A DNA stretch of 64,000 nt from positions 38,123-102,122 of the forward strand of contig DAIDIG010000009.1 in assembly GCA_027459485.1 (NCBI GenBank), in the 5' to 3' direction. The position numbers were made by a program, and so were the translations under genes. Below, in pieces: positions 37,019 through 45,044 of the stretch. Origin of the DNA: Bdellovibrionales bacterium (lineage in GTDB: Bacteria; Bdellovibrionota; Bdellovibrionia; Bdellovibrionales; UBA1609). The notes beneath the pieces are model-generated. The model was not told the DNA's origin, made no database searches, and saw only the letters and a program-made list of their open reading frames with translations. Numbering within the stretch: the first letter of the stretch is position 1; every line of letters starts with the position of its first letter.

Positions 37019-37259
37019 TTAATGACCCTCCTTGGTCCTGTTCCCAAATTAGTTTAATTGAAGGCTTAAATTTTCCTCATGTGAGGAATCAAGAATTGGA
37101 CGTTTACCTTGTTTTTCTAGACAGTCGGCGTGGGGTCACCGTTCGGTAAACCGCGAGAATGTTTCAGTTTTGAATCCTCGAATGACTAGACGTGCAGAGC
37201 CCAGACCTTGCCAAAGCGCTCTACGCTCACAATCTGCCGCATGTGCGGGTCGATGTTAT

Positions 37260-38129
37260 TTATTCGTCTAGAGTTTGAATCAGCGCTTCAATAAATCGTT
37301 GAGGCCCGGTGCCGTTTGAGTGCATGAAAAATAGAGACGGTTCCGTGAGTTCCACTTCTCCTATTCGATACGACCCGTTAAACGGCACAAGATCAACGCG
37401 CGCATAAAGATACGAATGGTTGAGTTTCTGTAAAGTCGATCGCGCGAGACTCAAAGCTTCAGGCGGCGGTTTTGTCGTATTTGTTTGCCCACCGTGTCGT
37501 TCGTTAATGCGAAAGTCATTTTTCTTCGGCGTCTTGACGACCGCGTGGCTGAACGATCCGTGAAAAAAGATCAACGACAATTCACCTCGAATTAAAATTT
37601 CGTGGCAGAACGGTTGAATCATCACATCTGAATCTTTTGCGATTCTGGTGATCACTTCAATCAACAGTTGCTGATTTGAACTTGCAATTCGGTGAGTTTC
37701 TCTGGCGCCCGCCGCCACGGCCGGTTTAATCACGTAATCGCCGCGGCTTAAGTTGCCTACGGTCGAAAGGATGTCATTCGCATTTTGTCGAACCCATGTT
37801 GTGGGGACGACGGGCACGCCGCGACTCTCGAGATCTTGCAAATAGCGTTTATCGAGGTTCCAAAGTAGCGTGTCGACGGGGTTCCATACTTTCACATTGA
37901 GTTGTTTTAACTTATGCAACCACTGCCGAAATTCATTGAGGCGATACTGATAATCCCACGTCGAGCGAATGACAATCGCAGCGAAGTCGGCCCAGTTCAC
38001 GTCGGGCGAGCTCCAGATAACGGGTGTGGCAGCTAACCCTTTTGCTAGTAGCTGTTCAAAAAGAGGCTGATCGTCGGCCGGTAGGTTCGGGTATTCGTCG
38101 GATGTCGCGAACGCGATAGGGTCATTCAT
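37260..38129 (-). CDS. ATP-grasp family protein (RimK-like), 289 aa
   Basis: Likely carboxylate-amine ligase. 'VIKPAVAAGARETHRI' is the ATP-grasp nucleotide loop region, 'MIQPFCHEILIRGELSLIFF' the adenine/Mg-binding strand with Glu, and 'ARVDLVPFNGSYRIGEVELTEPSLFF' the late Asp/Glu metal-ligand segment. Length fits the stand-alone RimK/glutathione-synthetase-like proteins. The N-terminal third has 'AIVIRSTWDYQYRLNEF', characteristic of a poorly described bacterial subfamily. Substrates unknown and no adjacent biosynthetic partners. Confidence 0.8.
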   Translation of the reverse strand: MNDPIAFATSDEYPNLPADDQPLFEQLLAKGLAATPVIWSSPDVNWADFAAIVIRSTWDYQYRLNEFRQWLHKLKQLNVKVWNPVDTLLWNLDKRYLQDLESRGVPVVPTTWVRQNANDILSTVGNLSRGDYVIKPAVAAGARETHRIASSNQQLLIEVITRIAKDSDVMIQPFCHEILIRGELSLIFFHGSFSHAVVKTPKKNDFRINERHGGQTNTTKPPPEALSLARSTLQKLNHSYLYARVDLVPFNGSYRIGEVELTEPSLFFMHSNGTGPQRFIEALIQTLDE

Positions 38130-38438
38130 GGATAGATCATGTTTTACGAAAATTTCTTATCAAATACAAATCGCTGGCGGGACATGTTTTTGTCTGATTG
38201 GTCGCGCCAATGCTCCCTTACATATGCTTGAGCAGTTCGGGTCAGCGTCACTGGCCAAATATTGTGAAGGATCAGCCAAATGAGAGGTTTCATCTTTGTT
38301 GTCGTTGTCGCCACCGGCGCTCACAAGAAAAAGAAAGCGCCGGAGTAGCATTTGAGCAGCTCGAATTTAATCGAATGACGAACTCGGCTCAATAAGGCTA
38401 GAATAAACATTTCGTTAAACCGAGAATGAGGAGCCATC
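38130..38438. other. Intergenic region without a supported gene
   Basis: This 309-nt gap separates the divergent ATP-grasp gene and the small gene at 38439. Short open frames exist on both strands but lack ribosome sites and recognisable sequence. It probably holds the two divergent promoters. I see no terminator or RNA gene. Confidence 0.5.
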
Positions 38439-38681
38439 ATGTCCGATGATTTAAAAGCCGAGATTGAACGTCTCAAAGCCGAGAACGCCGCATTGAAAAC
38501 GAGGCCTAAAGCCGGCACGCTATCGATGAAGGTCAGTGAGAAGGGCGCCCTGTCGATTTACGGTATGGGGCGCTTTCCCGTTACGCTCTATAAAGAGCAA
38601 TGGTTGAAACTGCTCGGTATCGCCGATGACATTAAAAAATTCATCGAAGAAAACGACGATCGTCTTAAAACCAAAGAGTAG
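38439..38681 (+). CDS. Small conserved protein with N-terminal coiled coil, 80 aa
   Basis: GAGGAG precedes the ATG. Residues 1-20 form a heptad-like coiled coil ('LKAEIERLKAENAALK'). The rest reads 'MKVSEKGALSIYGMGRFPVTLYKEQWLKLL', a pattern I associate with a small uncharacterised protein family found in several phyla. Soluble and charged. No function is known. It converges with purU, 7 nt between stops. Confidence 0.75.
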   Translation: MSDDLKAEIERLKAENAALKTRPKAGTLSMKVSEKGALSIYGMGRFPVTLYKEQWLKLLGIADDIKKFIEENDDRLKTKE

Positions 38682-38688
38682 TCGCGGG

Positions 38689-39525
38689 TTACTTGAACAC
38701 GATGGTTCGATTGCCATCGATCAAAACTCGATCGTCTAGCACAAGCTCGAGGGCTCGTGCTAGCACCAAACGTTCAACGTCGCGGCCGCGTTTTGCCATT
38801 TCGTCGGCTGAACAGGTGTGGTCCACCGCGATTACGTCTTGAGTGATGATCGGCCCTTCATCGAGATCTTCGGTTACGAAGTGTGACGTCGCGCCGACGA
38901 TTTTCACTCCTCGGTGATACGCCTGCTGATACGGGTTTTTGCCGATGAACGCCGGCAAAAATGAATGATGAATGTTGAGAATGCGCTCCGGAAATTGCGC
39001 GATAAAATTTTGCGTCAGAATGCGCATGTAGCGTGCGAGCACCAGATAATCCGGCTTGTATTCGCGCACGACCTTCAAAACCAGCTCTTCATGCTCGGCA
39101 CGATCGAGATTGCGAACCGGAATTAGATGAAAAGGCAGGCCGAATCGTTTCGTCAATTCTTCGCAATCGGGGTTCGGGCTGATCACGGCTAATATTTGCG
39201 CCGATAATTCTTTGATCGAGTGCCGCAGCAACAAGTCGCCAACGCAGTGGGGTTCTTTTGAGCAAAACACCAAAAGCCGCCGAGGCGCCATTTCGCGCAG
39301 TTCGCAGTAGGACGGCTGCGGCAGCACATTCTTCAGCCTCGCGAGCAAAGCCTTGGCATCGTCCTCACCTTCAAACTGTAAGCGGGTGTAAAACCGTCTG
39401 GCGGAGTGGTCCACATACTCCTGGTTCTCCGTAATGTTCATCGACGATTTATAAAGTACGCCCGTGATCTGGTGGACGAGACCGGGGCGATCTTCACAGG
39501 CGATGCGGCTGACGTAAATGCTCAT
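38689..39525 (-). CDS. purU: Formyltetrahydrofolate deformylase PurU, 278 aa
   Basis: Hydrolyses 10-formyl-THF to formate and THF, balancing one-carbon pools. The N-terminal ACT domain (residues 1-80, 'EDRPGLVHQITGVLYKSSMNI') senses Met/Gly in homologues. The formyltransferase domain has the catalytic His in 'ILNIHHSFLPAFIG' and Asp in 'EDLDEGPII', with the Asn of 'NIHH'. The ATG at 39525 starts directly with the ACT domain. An upstream start would add 14 residues. Length is normal (about 280). Confidence 0.93.
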   Translation of the reverse strand: MSIYVSRIACEDRPGLVHQITGVLYKSSMNITENQEYVDHSARRFYTRLQFEGEDDAKALLARLKNVLPQPSYCELREMAPRRLLVFCSKEPHCVGDLLLRHSIKELSAQILAVISPNPDCEELTKRFGLPFHLIPVRNLDRAEHEELVLKVVREYKPDYLVLARYMRILTQNFIAQFPERILNIHHSFLPAFIGKNPYQQAYHRGVKIVGATSHFVTEDLDEGPIITQDVIAVDHTCSADEMAKRGRDVERLVLARALELVLDDRVLIDGNRTIVFK

Positions 39526-39569
39526 GCGGTTTATAACTCGTGTTTCGGCACGAATTGTCTCCCTCAAGG

Positions 39570-39989
39570 TTATTTATGAATTTCTACCGCCGGATATTCT
39601 TCAACGTACATTTCACCATAGGCCCCGAAATAGGTACAGGTGCGCTTTTCAAAATTGACATCATAACCAATGACACCGGCCTCCCAAGAAGACTTCAGAA
39701 ACTGCGAGAAGGTACTTTCACCAGCTTGATCTAATCGTAAAGCCCGAATCAATGCTTCTTTCTCAAACTTCGGAACGTCGGTGGTTTCAGAGACAAGAGG
39801 TTGCCCTTGCTGTACGACGACGCCCATTTTGGTCAGGTAAATACTTTGGCACGACGGGAGAGACCAAAAGTTGCGCGTGACTCCCGCGAGCCTCAGCACT
39901 TCTGCTAGAACCGGAAAGCCACCCGCCCTGGGGCGGATGCTCATTGCGCGCTTTTGTGCTTCAACTAAGTTTTCAATGGCTTTGCTAAT
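39570..39989 (-). CDS. DUF1398 family protein, probable ATT start, 139 aa
   Basis: The protein matches the DUF1398 pattern: 'GGFPVLAEVLRLAGVTRN' near the start and 'STFSQFLKSSWEAGVIGYDVNFEKRTCTYFGAYGE' at the end. Function unknown. The first ATG (39944) has no ribosome site and would cut the first helix. Fifteen codons upstream, an in-frame ATT at 39989 lies 5 nt after a perfect AGGAG (39995-39999), and an in-frame stop lies just beyond, so ATT is the likely initiator. ATT starts are rare and are known for infC and pcnB. Co-directional with purU (44 nt apart). Confidence 0.7.
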   Translation of the reverse strand: MSKAIENLVEAQKRAMSIRPRAGGFPVLAEVLRLAGVTRNFWSLPSCQSIYLTKMGVVVQQGQPLVSETTDVPKFEKEALIRALRLDQAGESTFSQFLKSSWEAGVIGYDVNFEKRTCTYFGAYGEMYVEEYPAVEIHK

Positions 39990-40091
39990 GAAATCTCCTA
40001 TTCCGATGCCGACTCAAATAGCCGATAAACTGGGCGCGTGGTTGTATAACTTTCTGCAGTCGAACATCCAAAAATCGAAGTTGGGCGATAC

Positions 40092-40664
40092 ATGATATCG
40101 GGTATAATTGTATACTGGAATACCCGAAAATGGCCACTCAGAGAGAGTGGCGTCCCATCGGGACCAATATCCGAACTCTTGTATCCTATTGATTTCAGAC
40201 CCTATTCATTTAGAAGGCGCACTCGAATTTCGTCAAAAGACGTTAAAACCATCGTCGAAATGTACCAAAACGGGTGCTCGCTCACCGATGTAGCAAAGCT
40301 CGTTCGCCGCTCGAAGGACCGGGTACGAAATGAGCTCTTGCGAAATGGAATCGAGCCGCGCGGGCGCATGACTCGAGCCAGGGATTCACATTCGCTCAAA
40401 TCAGCTAAGCCCTCAGCTCGACTGCATTACGGTTTCTGCTATTTCGAAGGTCATATTGTAAAAGACCCGCGCGAATATCCGACTCTTAAGCTCATCCATC
40501 ACCATTGGGTCAACGGCAAAACGGTGCAAGGGATTCGTGTCGAACTCAATCGAGCGAAAATCCCATCCCGCTCGTGTAAGCGCTGGAGCTGGGCAGCAGT
40601 TAAAAGCGTAGTGGATCGATTCAAAGATAAAACGGTCGTTTTACAAAAAGGAGAGGGAGTATGA
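40092..40664 (+). CDS. Serine-recombinase-like DNA-binding protein lacking the catalytic domain, 190 aa
   Basis: Residues about 50-90 contain an HTH-like segment 'TIVEMYQNGCSLTDVAKLVRRS'. Residues about 110-180 ('HYGFCYFEGHIVKDPREYPTLKLIHHHW', 'IRVELNRAKIPSRS', 'WSWAAVKSVVDRF') resemble the PF07508 'Recombinase' domain of large serine recombinases, with its 'YG...dG.lv.dp.E...l..I', 'ia..LN..gip' and 'W....v..il' order. The resolvase catalytic domain with its Ser nucleophile is missing, so it cannot recombine DNA alone. Overlaps the next small gene (ATGA), which the IS66 element splits. It may be a regulator derived from a recombinase. Confidence 0.5.
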   Translation: MISGIIVYWNTRKWPLRESGVPSGPISELLYPIDFRPYSFRRRTRISSKDVKTIVEMYQNGCSLTDVAKLVRRSKDRVRNELLRNGIEPRGRMTRARDSHSLKSAKPSARLHYGFCYFEGHIVKDPREYPTLKLIHHHWVNGKTVQGIRVELNRAKIPSRSCKRWSWAAVKSVVDRFKDKTVVLQKGEGV

Positions 40665-40703
40665 ATCTCGACAAGTTAATTGAATGGATCGTAGGTATTG
40701 TGC

Positions 40704-40711
40704 TGATATTT
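40704..40711. repeat. Target-site duplication, left copy
   Basis: TGATATTT directly abuts the left inverted repeat and is repeated exactly after the right one. Eight bp is the standard IS66 duplication. Confidence 0.95.
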
Positions 40712-40734
40712 GTAACCCCTGCCTAATTCGCGCC
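40712..40734 (+). repeat. IS66 left terminal inverted repeat
   Basis: 23 bp beginning GTAACCCCTGCC, a perfect reverse complement of 43150-43172. The tnpC stop codon (TAG, 40723-40725) lies inside it. Confidence 0.95.
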
Positions 40735-42348
40735 TTGACCTGATCGGGTGCGCCGGGCGAAAGCGAGTGGGGTTTCGAGTTTCTCGCCACGCGCAGCCCG
40801 GTGAAGGCTCATAATCAAAAACGTTCTTGGGTCGACATCATTTTTCTTGCAAGACTCGATGACGGTAAAAAGTGTCGCGGCCGTTTCAGCGCCAGTATGA
40901 TTGCCAGAGCCGTAGTAATTCTTGCGGCCGACAACCGCGTGGCGGATTGTTCGCTCGGCTTCATTATTTGAGAGCGGAAGCTTCGGCTCGGTCAAGAAGA
41001 GCATGAGCCCATCCCAGCGTTTAAGCGCGTATTCGATCGCTTTTCTCTTTTGGCTACCCGGACGCGATTTATGGGGCGGCGATTCTTCGATTAAGACGGA
41101 CTTCAGTCGTTCGATAATCGGCTTACTTTTTTCAGCTCTGATTTTTCCGACGTCTTTAAGTGATTTTATTTGACGTTCGATTGCGAACAACTCATCGATA
41201 AGATCCAAAATTGGCTTTACACTCGGATCATGACTTTCGAGCGGCAAAAATTCTCGTCGAACGTGCGCCCAACAATAACCTTGCGGGATTTTAAGCTCGG
41301 CGAGTACATTATAGCCACTAAAGCCATCGGTGAGCGCAGGGCCCTTGTAGCCGCCGAGCTTTTCTTTTAATACTTGCCCAGAGCGCGTGGGTTTAAAAAA
41401 GTAATAACTTCCGTAGCGGTTTGAGATCACCCACATAAACCCATCTTTTTCGTTTCTGTTTTGTATCTTCCACGGCGTTTCATCGAGGTGAAGCGCCAGA
41501 TCGCTCTTTAAAAGGTCTTCAACTAAAATTTCGTTTTGTATCGGCTCTAACGCCGCGGCGCCCAGGGCCGCCATTCGAGAAAGTGTACTCGTTTTCATCC
41601 CGATAAGCCCAAGGCTTTCCATCTCGCGCGTCTGTCTCTCAAGCGGCATGTGTGAGATATATTTGTCGGCAATCACAGCCGCCACAAAGTCGACCGTGTA
41701 GTTCATGCCCTTAAGTAACTCAGCCGGGCCTGGGGCCGTGACGATCACATCTTTTTCCGCACTCAGTTCTTCTTTGAGTTTAAATTTAAACTTTCGATGG
41801 ATTTCTTTTACGTAGCGCCGCTCAATAAGTGTAACCTTCGTCGACTCGTCATAAAGACCGGTATCCACCCATTGCTCGGCCGATGGATTTTCAAGGCCGC
41901 GTGCTTCGCTCTCTTTGCAAAGCTCATCGTCTGTCGGCCGATCTTCGATAATGACCTCTTCAAGACCACTCCCTTTGGCTTTACCTTTTTGTTGAGCGTC
42001 TCTCGTCTCTGGCGCCGGGAATGCCGCCTGTGAGAAGGCAAGAGCCTCTTCTTGGCTCTTATCGCGCGGCCGATCGCTTGCCTCTGTTCGCCTTTCGGAG
42101 CTTTTGCCAAATATTTTTCGCCGCAATAGTTTTAGCTGCTCTTCGAGATTTTCAATCTTAAAGCTCGTTTGCGCGGCCTTGGCTTCTTCGCGTTCGATTT
42201 TATCGATGATTTTTTCAAGCTGTAAATTTTTGGCGGCCAAATCGTCGATCAACGCAAGTAAAACTCTCGGGTCTTCTTTCTCAAGGATTTGGCGCTCTCG
42301 ATCGCTCAGCATATTCTTGATGTTGACCCGTGCCCGTCGGCAATGCAA
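40723..42348 (-). CDS. tnpC: IS66 transposase TnpC, 541 aa
   Basis: DDE-type transposase of IS66. The N-terminus is a long coiled coil ('LIDDLAAKNLQLEKIIDKIEREEAK') followed by a zinc-finger-like region and the catalytic core with 'LHLDETPWKI', 'ALTDGFSGYNVL' and 'LSNNEAERTIRHAVVGRKNYYGSGN', which hold the D, D and E residues. The start is TTG 42348 with GGGAG upstream. ATG 42312 is an alternative. The 5' end overlaps tnpB by 68 nt, implying coupled translation. Stop lies within the left inverted repeat. Confidence 0.93.
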   Translation of the reverse strand: MHCRRARVNIKNMLSDRERQILEKEDPRVLLALIDDLAAKNLQLEKIIDKIEREEAKAAQTSFKIENLEEQLKLLRRKIFGKSSERRTEASDRPRDKSQEEALAFSQAAFPAPETRDAQQKGKAKGSGLEEVIIEDRPTDDELCKESEARGLENPSAEQWVDTGLYDESTKVTLIERRYVKEIHRKFKFKLKEELSAEKDVIVTAPGPAELLKGMNYTVDFVAAVIADKYISHMPLERQTREMESLGLIGMKTSTLSRMAALGAAALEPIQNEILVEDLLKSDLALHLDETPWKIQNRNEKDGFMWVISNRYGSYYFFKPTRSGQVLKEKLGGYKGPALTDGFSGYNVLAELKIPQGYCWAHVRREFLPLESHDPSVKPILDLIDELFAIERQIKSLKDVGKIRAEKSKPIIERLKSVLIEESPPHKSRPGSQKRKAIEYALKRWDGLMLFLTEPKLPLSNNEAERTIRHAVVGRKNYYGSGNHTGAETAATLFTVIESCKKNDVDPRTFLIMSLHRAARGEKLETPLAFARRTRSGQGAN

Positions 42349-42709
42349 ATGACTCCCTTTGCGTCACGACAGGTTGAAACGATCGGTCGATGAGTGGCCC
42401 GCGAAGAACGCTGCCGTGAACGATCAGTTTTAGCTCTTGCAATGAGATCTCGGCGCGCCCCAAAAGTTCGGCATGCGACATGAAGCCCCCGCGTTCCATT
42501 CGCTTTGCAATCAGCACAAGGCCCGAGCCATCGTAAATTAATAGTTTAAGCCGGCGTCGGTTTTTACCAAAGAAGATGTACACATGACCCTGGTTCATCT
42601 CGGCCCGCATCTGATGCACGCAAAAACTCAAGAGCTTTTCAAAACCGGCTCGCATGTCGATCGCCTCTCGATACACAAATACTCTCATGCCCCTTTTTTC
42701 GAAAAACAC
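42281..42709 (-). CDS. tnpB: IS66 accessory protein TnpB, 142 aa
   Basis: 'VFVYREAIDMRAGFEKLLSF' and 'GHVYIFFGKNRRRLKLLIYDGSGLVL' are the diagnostic blocks of IS66 Orf2/TnpB. Required with TnpA and TnpC for transposition in studied members. It has a C-terminal extension of about 30 residues reading into tnpC in another frame. It starts 3 nt after the tnpA stop. Confidence 0.92.
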   Translation of the reverse strand: MFFEKRGMRVFVYREAIDMRAGFEKLLSFCVHQMRAEMNQGHVYIFFGKNRRRLKLLIYDGSGLVLIAKRMERGGFMSHAELLGRAEISLQELKLIVHGSVLRGPLIDRSFQPVVTQRESFALPTGTGQHQEYAERSRAPNP

Positions 42710-42712
42710 TTT

Positions 42713-43099
42713 TTACCCCCGCGCCCTCAAAACTTCGATCACCATGTGCGCGGGCAACCCTTCAATCAAAAACCCATCCGGGGTTGTAACCGTCACCGTT
42801 ACATCTCCTGCTTTTTCTGCAACCGTGACGGTTGCAGATGGGGGTTTTGCCGGCACCGTCACCGTTAAATTGTGAAACTTCTTAAGTTGGGCGTTGCGAT
42901 TATACCGCCACTGGCAAACCGTTTCATACGGCACCAGAGTCTGGGCGGCGATTGCTTTTGGCTTAAGCCCAATATTGCCGAGCTCGCAAACCCGATCGAT
43001 GATCGATCTCGGCCACGGCCGTCGGCCTTCACCAACTTCGTTGATATACTGTTCACGAATCTGCCTGATCTCGCTAATTAACTGTTCGGCTTCTCTCAT
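42713..43099 (-). CDS. tnpA: IS66 accessory protein TnpA, 128 aa
   Basis: HTH-type Orf1: 'PWPRSIIDRVCELGNIGLKPKAIAAQTLVPYETVCQWRY' is a typical helix-turn-helix, followed by the basic 'RNAQLKKFHNLTVTV'. The C-terminal half has three 'TVTV' segments and ends 'GFLIEGLPAHMVIEVLRARG', as in IS66 Orf1 proteins. GAGGTG lies 5 nt before the ATG. The IS promoter probably lies between 43100 and 43149. Confidence 0.88.
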   Translation of the reverse strand: MREAEQLISEIRQIREQYINEVGEGRRPWPRSIIDRVCELGNIGLKPKAIAAQTLVPYETVCQWRYNRNAQLKKFHNLTVTVPAKPPSATVTVAEKAGDVTVTVTTPDGFLIEGLPAHMVIEVLRARG

Positions 43100-43149
43100 C
43101 GCGCACCTCGCTCGGACGCGATTCTACTGCGGTCGATTGTCCTGTTTTA

Positions 43150-43172
43150 GGCGCGAATTAGGCAGGGGTTAC
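43150..43172 (-). repeat. IS66 right terminal inverted repeat
   Basis: Perfect 23-bp reverse complement of the left end. Lies upstream of tnpA. Confidence 0.95.
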
Positions 43173-43180
43173 TGATATTT
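43173..43180. repeat. Target-site duplication, right copy
   Basis: TGATATTT, identical to the left copy at 40704-40711. The disrupted small gene resumes at 43181. Confidence 0.95.
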
Positions 43181-43396
43181 GCAGTAACGGGTCATCTCGA
43201 TGATCTCCAACATTGGATTTGGAAAGAGCAGGCCAAACTAATTTACGCCTCTCGGCCGGCGACATGGGGTGATCCGAGTTTTTTGAAAACGGACAGGTGA
43301 ACGACTGCCGACCTTTGCGACAGCGAGAGCGACAGATTCTTTCGAGCGATCCCCGTCGGGAATGTCTCCCGTTGGGAGCCTAACTCAAAAATAACT

Positions 43397-44215
43397 CTAA
43401 TTATGCTCATCTATTTCCAAAGTGCCCTGCTGTTTTAAATCCATTAGAGACTGAAATGAGGGAATTAGATACCTATGTTTTTCAGCTGGCTTAGTGCTTG
43501 CCGATACCTGATTCGAATTAATCTCAAATACGGGGTAGTATGTTGAAAAACCCTTATAGGGGAGTTCGTCAACAGCAACTCCCGACACCTGACTTTGAGA
43601 TTGTATCCCACTCGATATTTTAATTTTTATCGTAGGAGTTTGTGCACAATTCGTGCAAACCAGAGCGGGCGACTCTGCAAGTTTTAACATCTCACCGTTC
43701 AGAGTAGTCTGACTCACTCCTTGTGCCACCAAGGTTTCCCACCTAGCCTTTAACATTAAATTGGAAAACTCTAGTGGGTGTTCGGCCTTTTCTATTTTTG
43801 TATGTCCCGAAATCGCGTCGTTCCAGACTTGAACATCGTCCGAAGTATCAGCTTGGGGAATTTGAGAACCGAGTGCCTTCCATTCATCAGCATGAATAGC
43901 AATCTGAGATTCACGTATAAATCTAATTTTCTCATTTCTAGTGGACGTATATGGAGGTGCACTTAAATGAGCACTTTGGTCTGCGTCAAGAATGACATAT
44001 ATAAGGCTCTGCACATTATTGTCTATAGCGGCCCAGTCGGATCGGCTTTTCTGGTATGTATCCCAAGCTATAGTAATAATCCCCGCTAAAATGACTGCAA
44101 TGATTCCTCCGCTGATTAAAATTTCAAATAATTTTTTTGATCTTTTTGTTCTAGTAGATCGCATTTTTGCCGGGACATCTAATTTTGGATTCCCACCCGA
44201 TTTATATGTTTCCAC
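43397..44215 (-). CDS. Hypothetical single-pass membrane protein, 272 aa
   Basis: A Lys/Arg-rich cytoplasmic N-terminus of about 30 residues is followed by one transmembrane helix ('ILISGGIIAVILAGIITIAW'), leaving about 220 residues probably outside. This domain has 'VCTNCAQTPTIKIKIS' (a Cys-x2-Cys) and no known family. It is the last gene of the four-gene AT-rich operon led by the truncated Mrr, 20 nt after the HEPN-like gene. In a defence operon a membrane-anchored protein could be an effector, which is inference. Confidence 0.55.
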   Translation of the reverse strand: METYKSGGNPKLDVPAKMRSTRTKRSKKLFEILISGGIIAVILAGIITIAWDTYQKSRSDWAAIDNNVQSLIYVILDADQSAHLSAPPYTSTRNEKIRFIRESQIAIHADEWKALGSQIPQADTSDDVQVWNDAISGHTKIEKAEHPLEFSNLMLKARWETLVAQGVSQTTLNGEMLKLAESPALVCTNCAQTPTIKIKISSGIQSQSQVSGVAVDELPYKGFSTYYPVFEINSNQVSASTKPAEKHRYLIPSFQSLMDLKQQGTLEIDEHN

Positions 44216-44235
44216 TTTAGGCCTCCAAAAGAGAA

Positions 44236-45033
44236 TTATTTTACTGGTTGAATAATTTCAGCGGCTAATGCGGAAACGATACTCCAGAAAATTCTAGCAT
44301 CGTCATTAGAAACCTCCACGCCATGAGAAAATTCTTTCTGCGGATGAATATAGTTTCTGTAGTCACGTAAGACCACGCCTACATCTTTTGCTGCCTTACC
44401 GATCCACAGCATTTCGTGGGCCACATCAAGGTATACGGCTAACGTCCATTTACTTAATTCAATCTTTTTTCCAGTTTTTGGGTCGTTCGGAACAGACTTG
44501 CACTTATATAGAATATTTTTATCTGGATAAGTATTTACCTTTGCCAAAAGTAGACCTTCTAGCAGACCGCCCATCATTACAGTAGCCGCGAGATTGGCGT
44601 TTGTACGAATACAAAGTTCCGTTTCTCTCCATCTTTTTTCCAAAATACTCTGCATTTTATTGTCTGATATCAGAGGTGAAAAACTTGGAACCACACTTCT
44701 AGACGAAGATGTATAGGGTTTAATTAACACATATTTCTGGCTATCTATCAATTTGGCCTGCAATTCTTTAATTGTTTTGATAATGCCATTTCGAGTCGGA
44801 TTTTTGTCACCATTCTCTAAAAGAGATGTATAACCAGCATCAATTTTTTCCAGGGAATCTTTGGGCAATAAATTTATTAGCATGTCTCTATGGTTCTTAA
44901 ACCACGATAATGCCACGGCCTTGAGGTGAAATTTTTCGCTATTGCGCTGAACTTGTTTCCGATGAGACTTTTTTAGCGAGGACTGAAGTTTTTTGACTTC
45001 TGATATGGCTACTTCTAATCGATCGTGGCCCAT
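44236..45033 (-). CDS. HEPN-like protein, 265 aa
   Basis: Helical, soluble protein. The C-terminal half has 'AATVMMGGLLEGLLLAK' followed, about 60 residues later, by Arg223-DYRNYI-His230 ('VLRDYRNYIHPQKEF'). The Arg-x6-His spacing and the 'GGLLE' helix match a widespread HEPN-fold family near defence genes. The N-terminal 70 residues are basic and coiled-coil-like. HEPN domains with R-x4-6-H act as metal-independent RNases or as tRNA/nucleotide modifiers. Third gene of the operon, 11 nt after its upstream neighbour. Activity is inference. Confidence 0.55.
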   Translation of the reverse strand: MGHDRLEVAISEVKKLQSSLKKSHRKQVQRNSEKFHLKAVALSWFKNHRDMLINLLPKDSLEKIDAGYTSLLENGDKNPTRNGIIKTIKELQAKLIDSQKYVLIKPYTSSSRSVVPSFSPLISDNKMQSILEKRWRETELCIRTNANLAATVMMGGLLEGLLLAKVNTYPDKNILYKCKSVPNDPKTGKKIELSKWTLAVYLDVAHEMLWIGKAAKDVGVVLRDYRNYIHPQKEFSHGVEVSNDDARIFWSIVSALAAEIIQPVK

Positions 45034-45044
45034 AGTCTACGACC

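Larger units (their letters stand above)
40712..43172 (-). mobile_element. IS66-family insertion sequence, 2461 bp, apparently intact
   Basis: Bounded by perfect 23-bp inverted repeats (starting GTAACC, as in other IS66 members) and by an exact 8-bp duplication. It carries the three usual accessory/transposase genes tnpA, tnpB and tnpC in order on the minus strand. All frames are open, and the duplication has no mutation, so the insertion is probably recent. Inserted in the small gene at 40661. Confidence 0.95.
40661..43300 (+). pseudogene. 56-codon small membrane-protein gene split by IS66
   Basis: Joining 40661-40711 to 43181-43300 (removing the IS and one target copy) gives an uninterrupted frame: 'MNLDKLIEWIVGIVLIF' then 'AVTGHLDDLQHWIWKEQAKL' and on to a TGA, 56 residues. 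A GGAGAGGGAGT ribosome site precedes the ATG, which overlaps the stop of the recombinase-like gene (ATGA). The N-terminal hydrophobic segment suggests a single-helix inner-membrane peptide with a polar C-terminus. The insertion cuts after codon 17 and disrupts it. Its function is unknown. Confidence 0.75.

Noticed and set aside
38160..38395. Short frames on both strands between the ATP-grasp and coiled-coil genes
   Set aside because: Opposing small frames without ribosome sites or family features.
42790..42865. Repeated ACCGTCACCGTT-type blocks in tnpA that looked like operator repeats
   Set aside because: They encode the repeated Thr-Val segments of TnpA and have an ordinary coding explanation.
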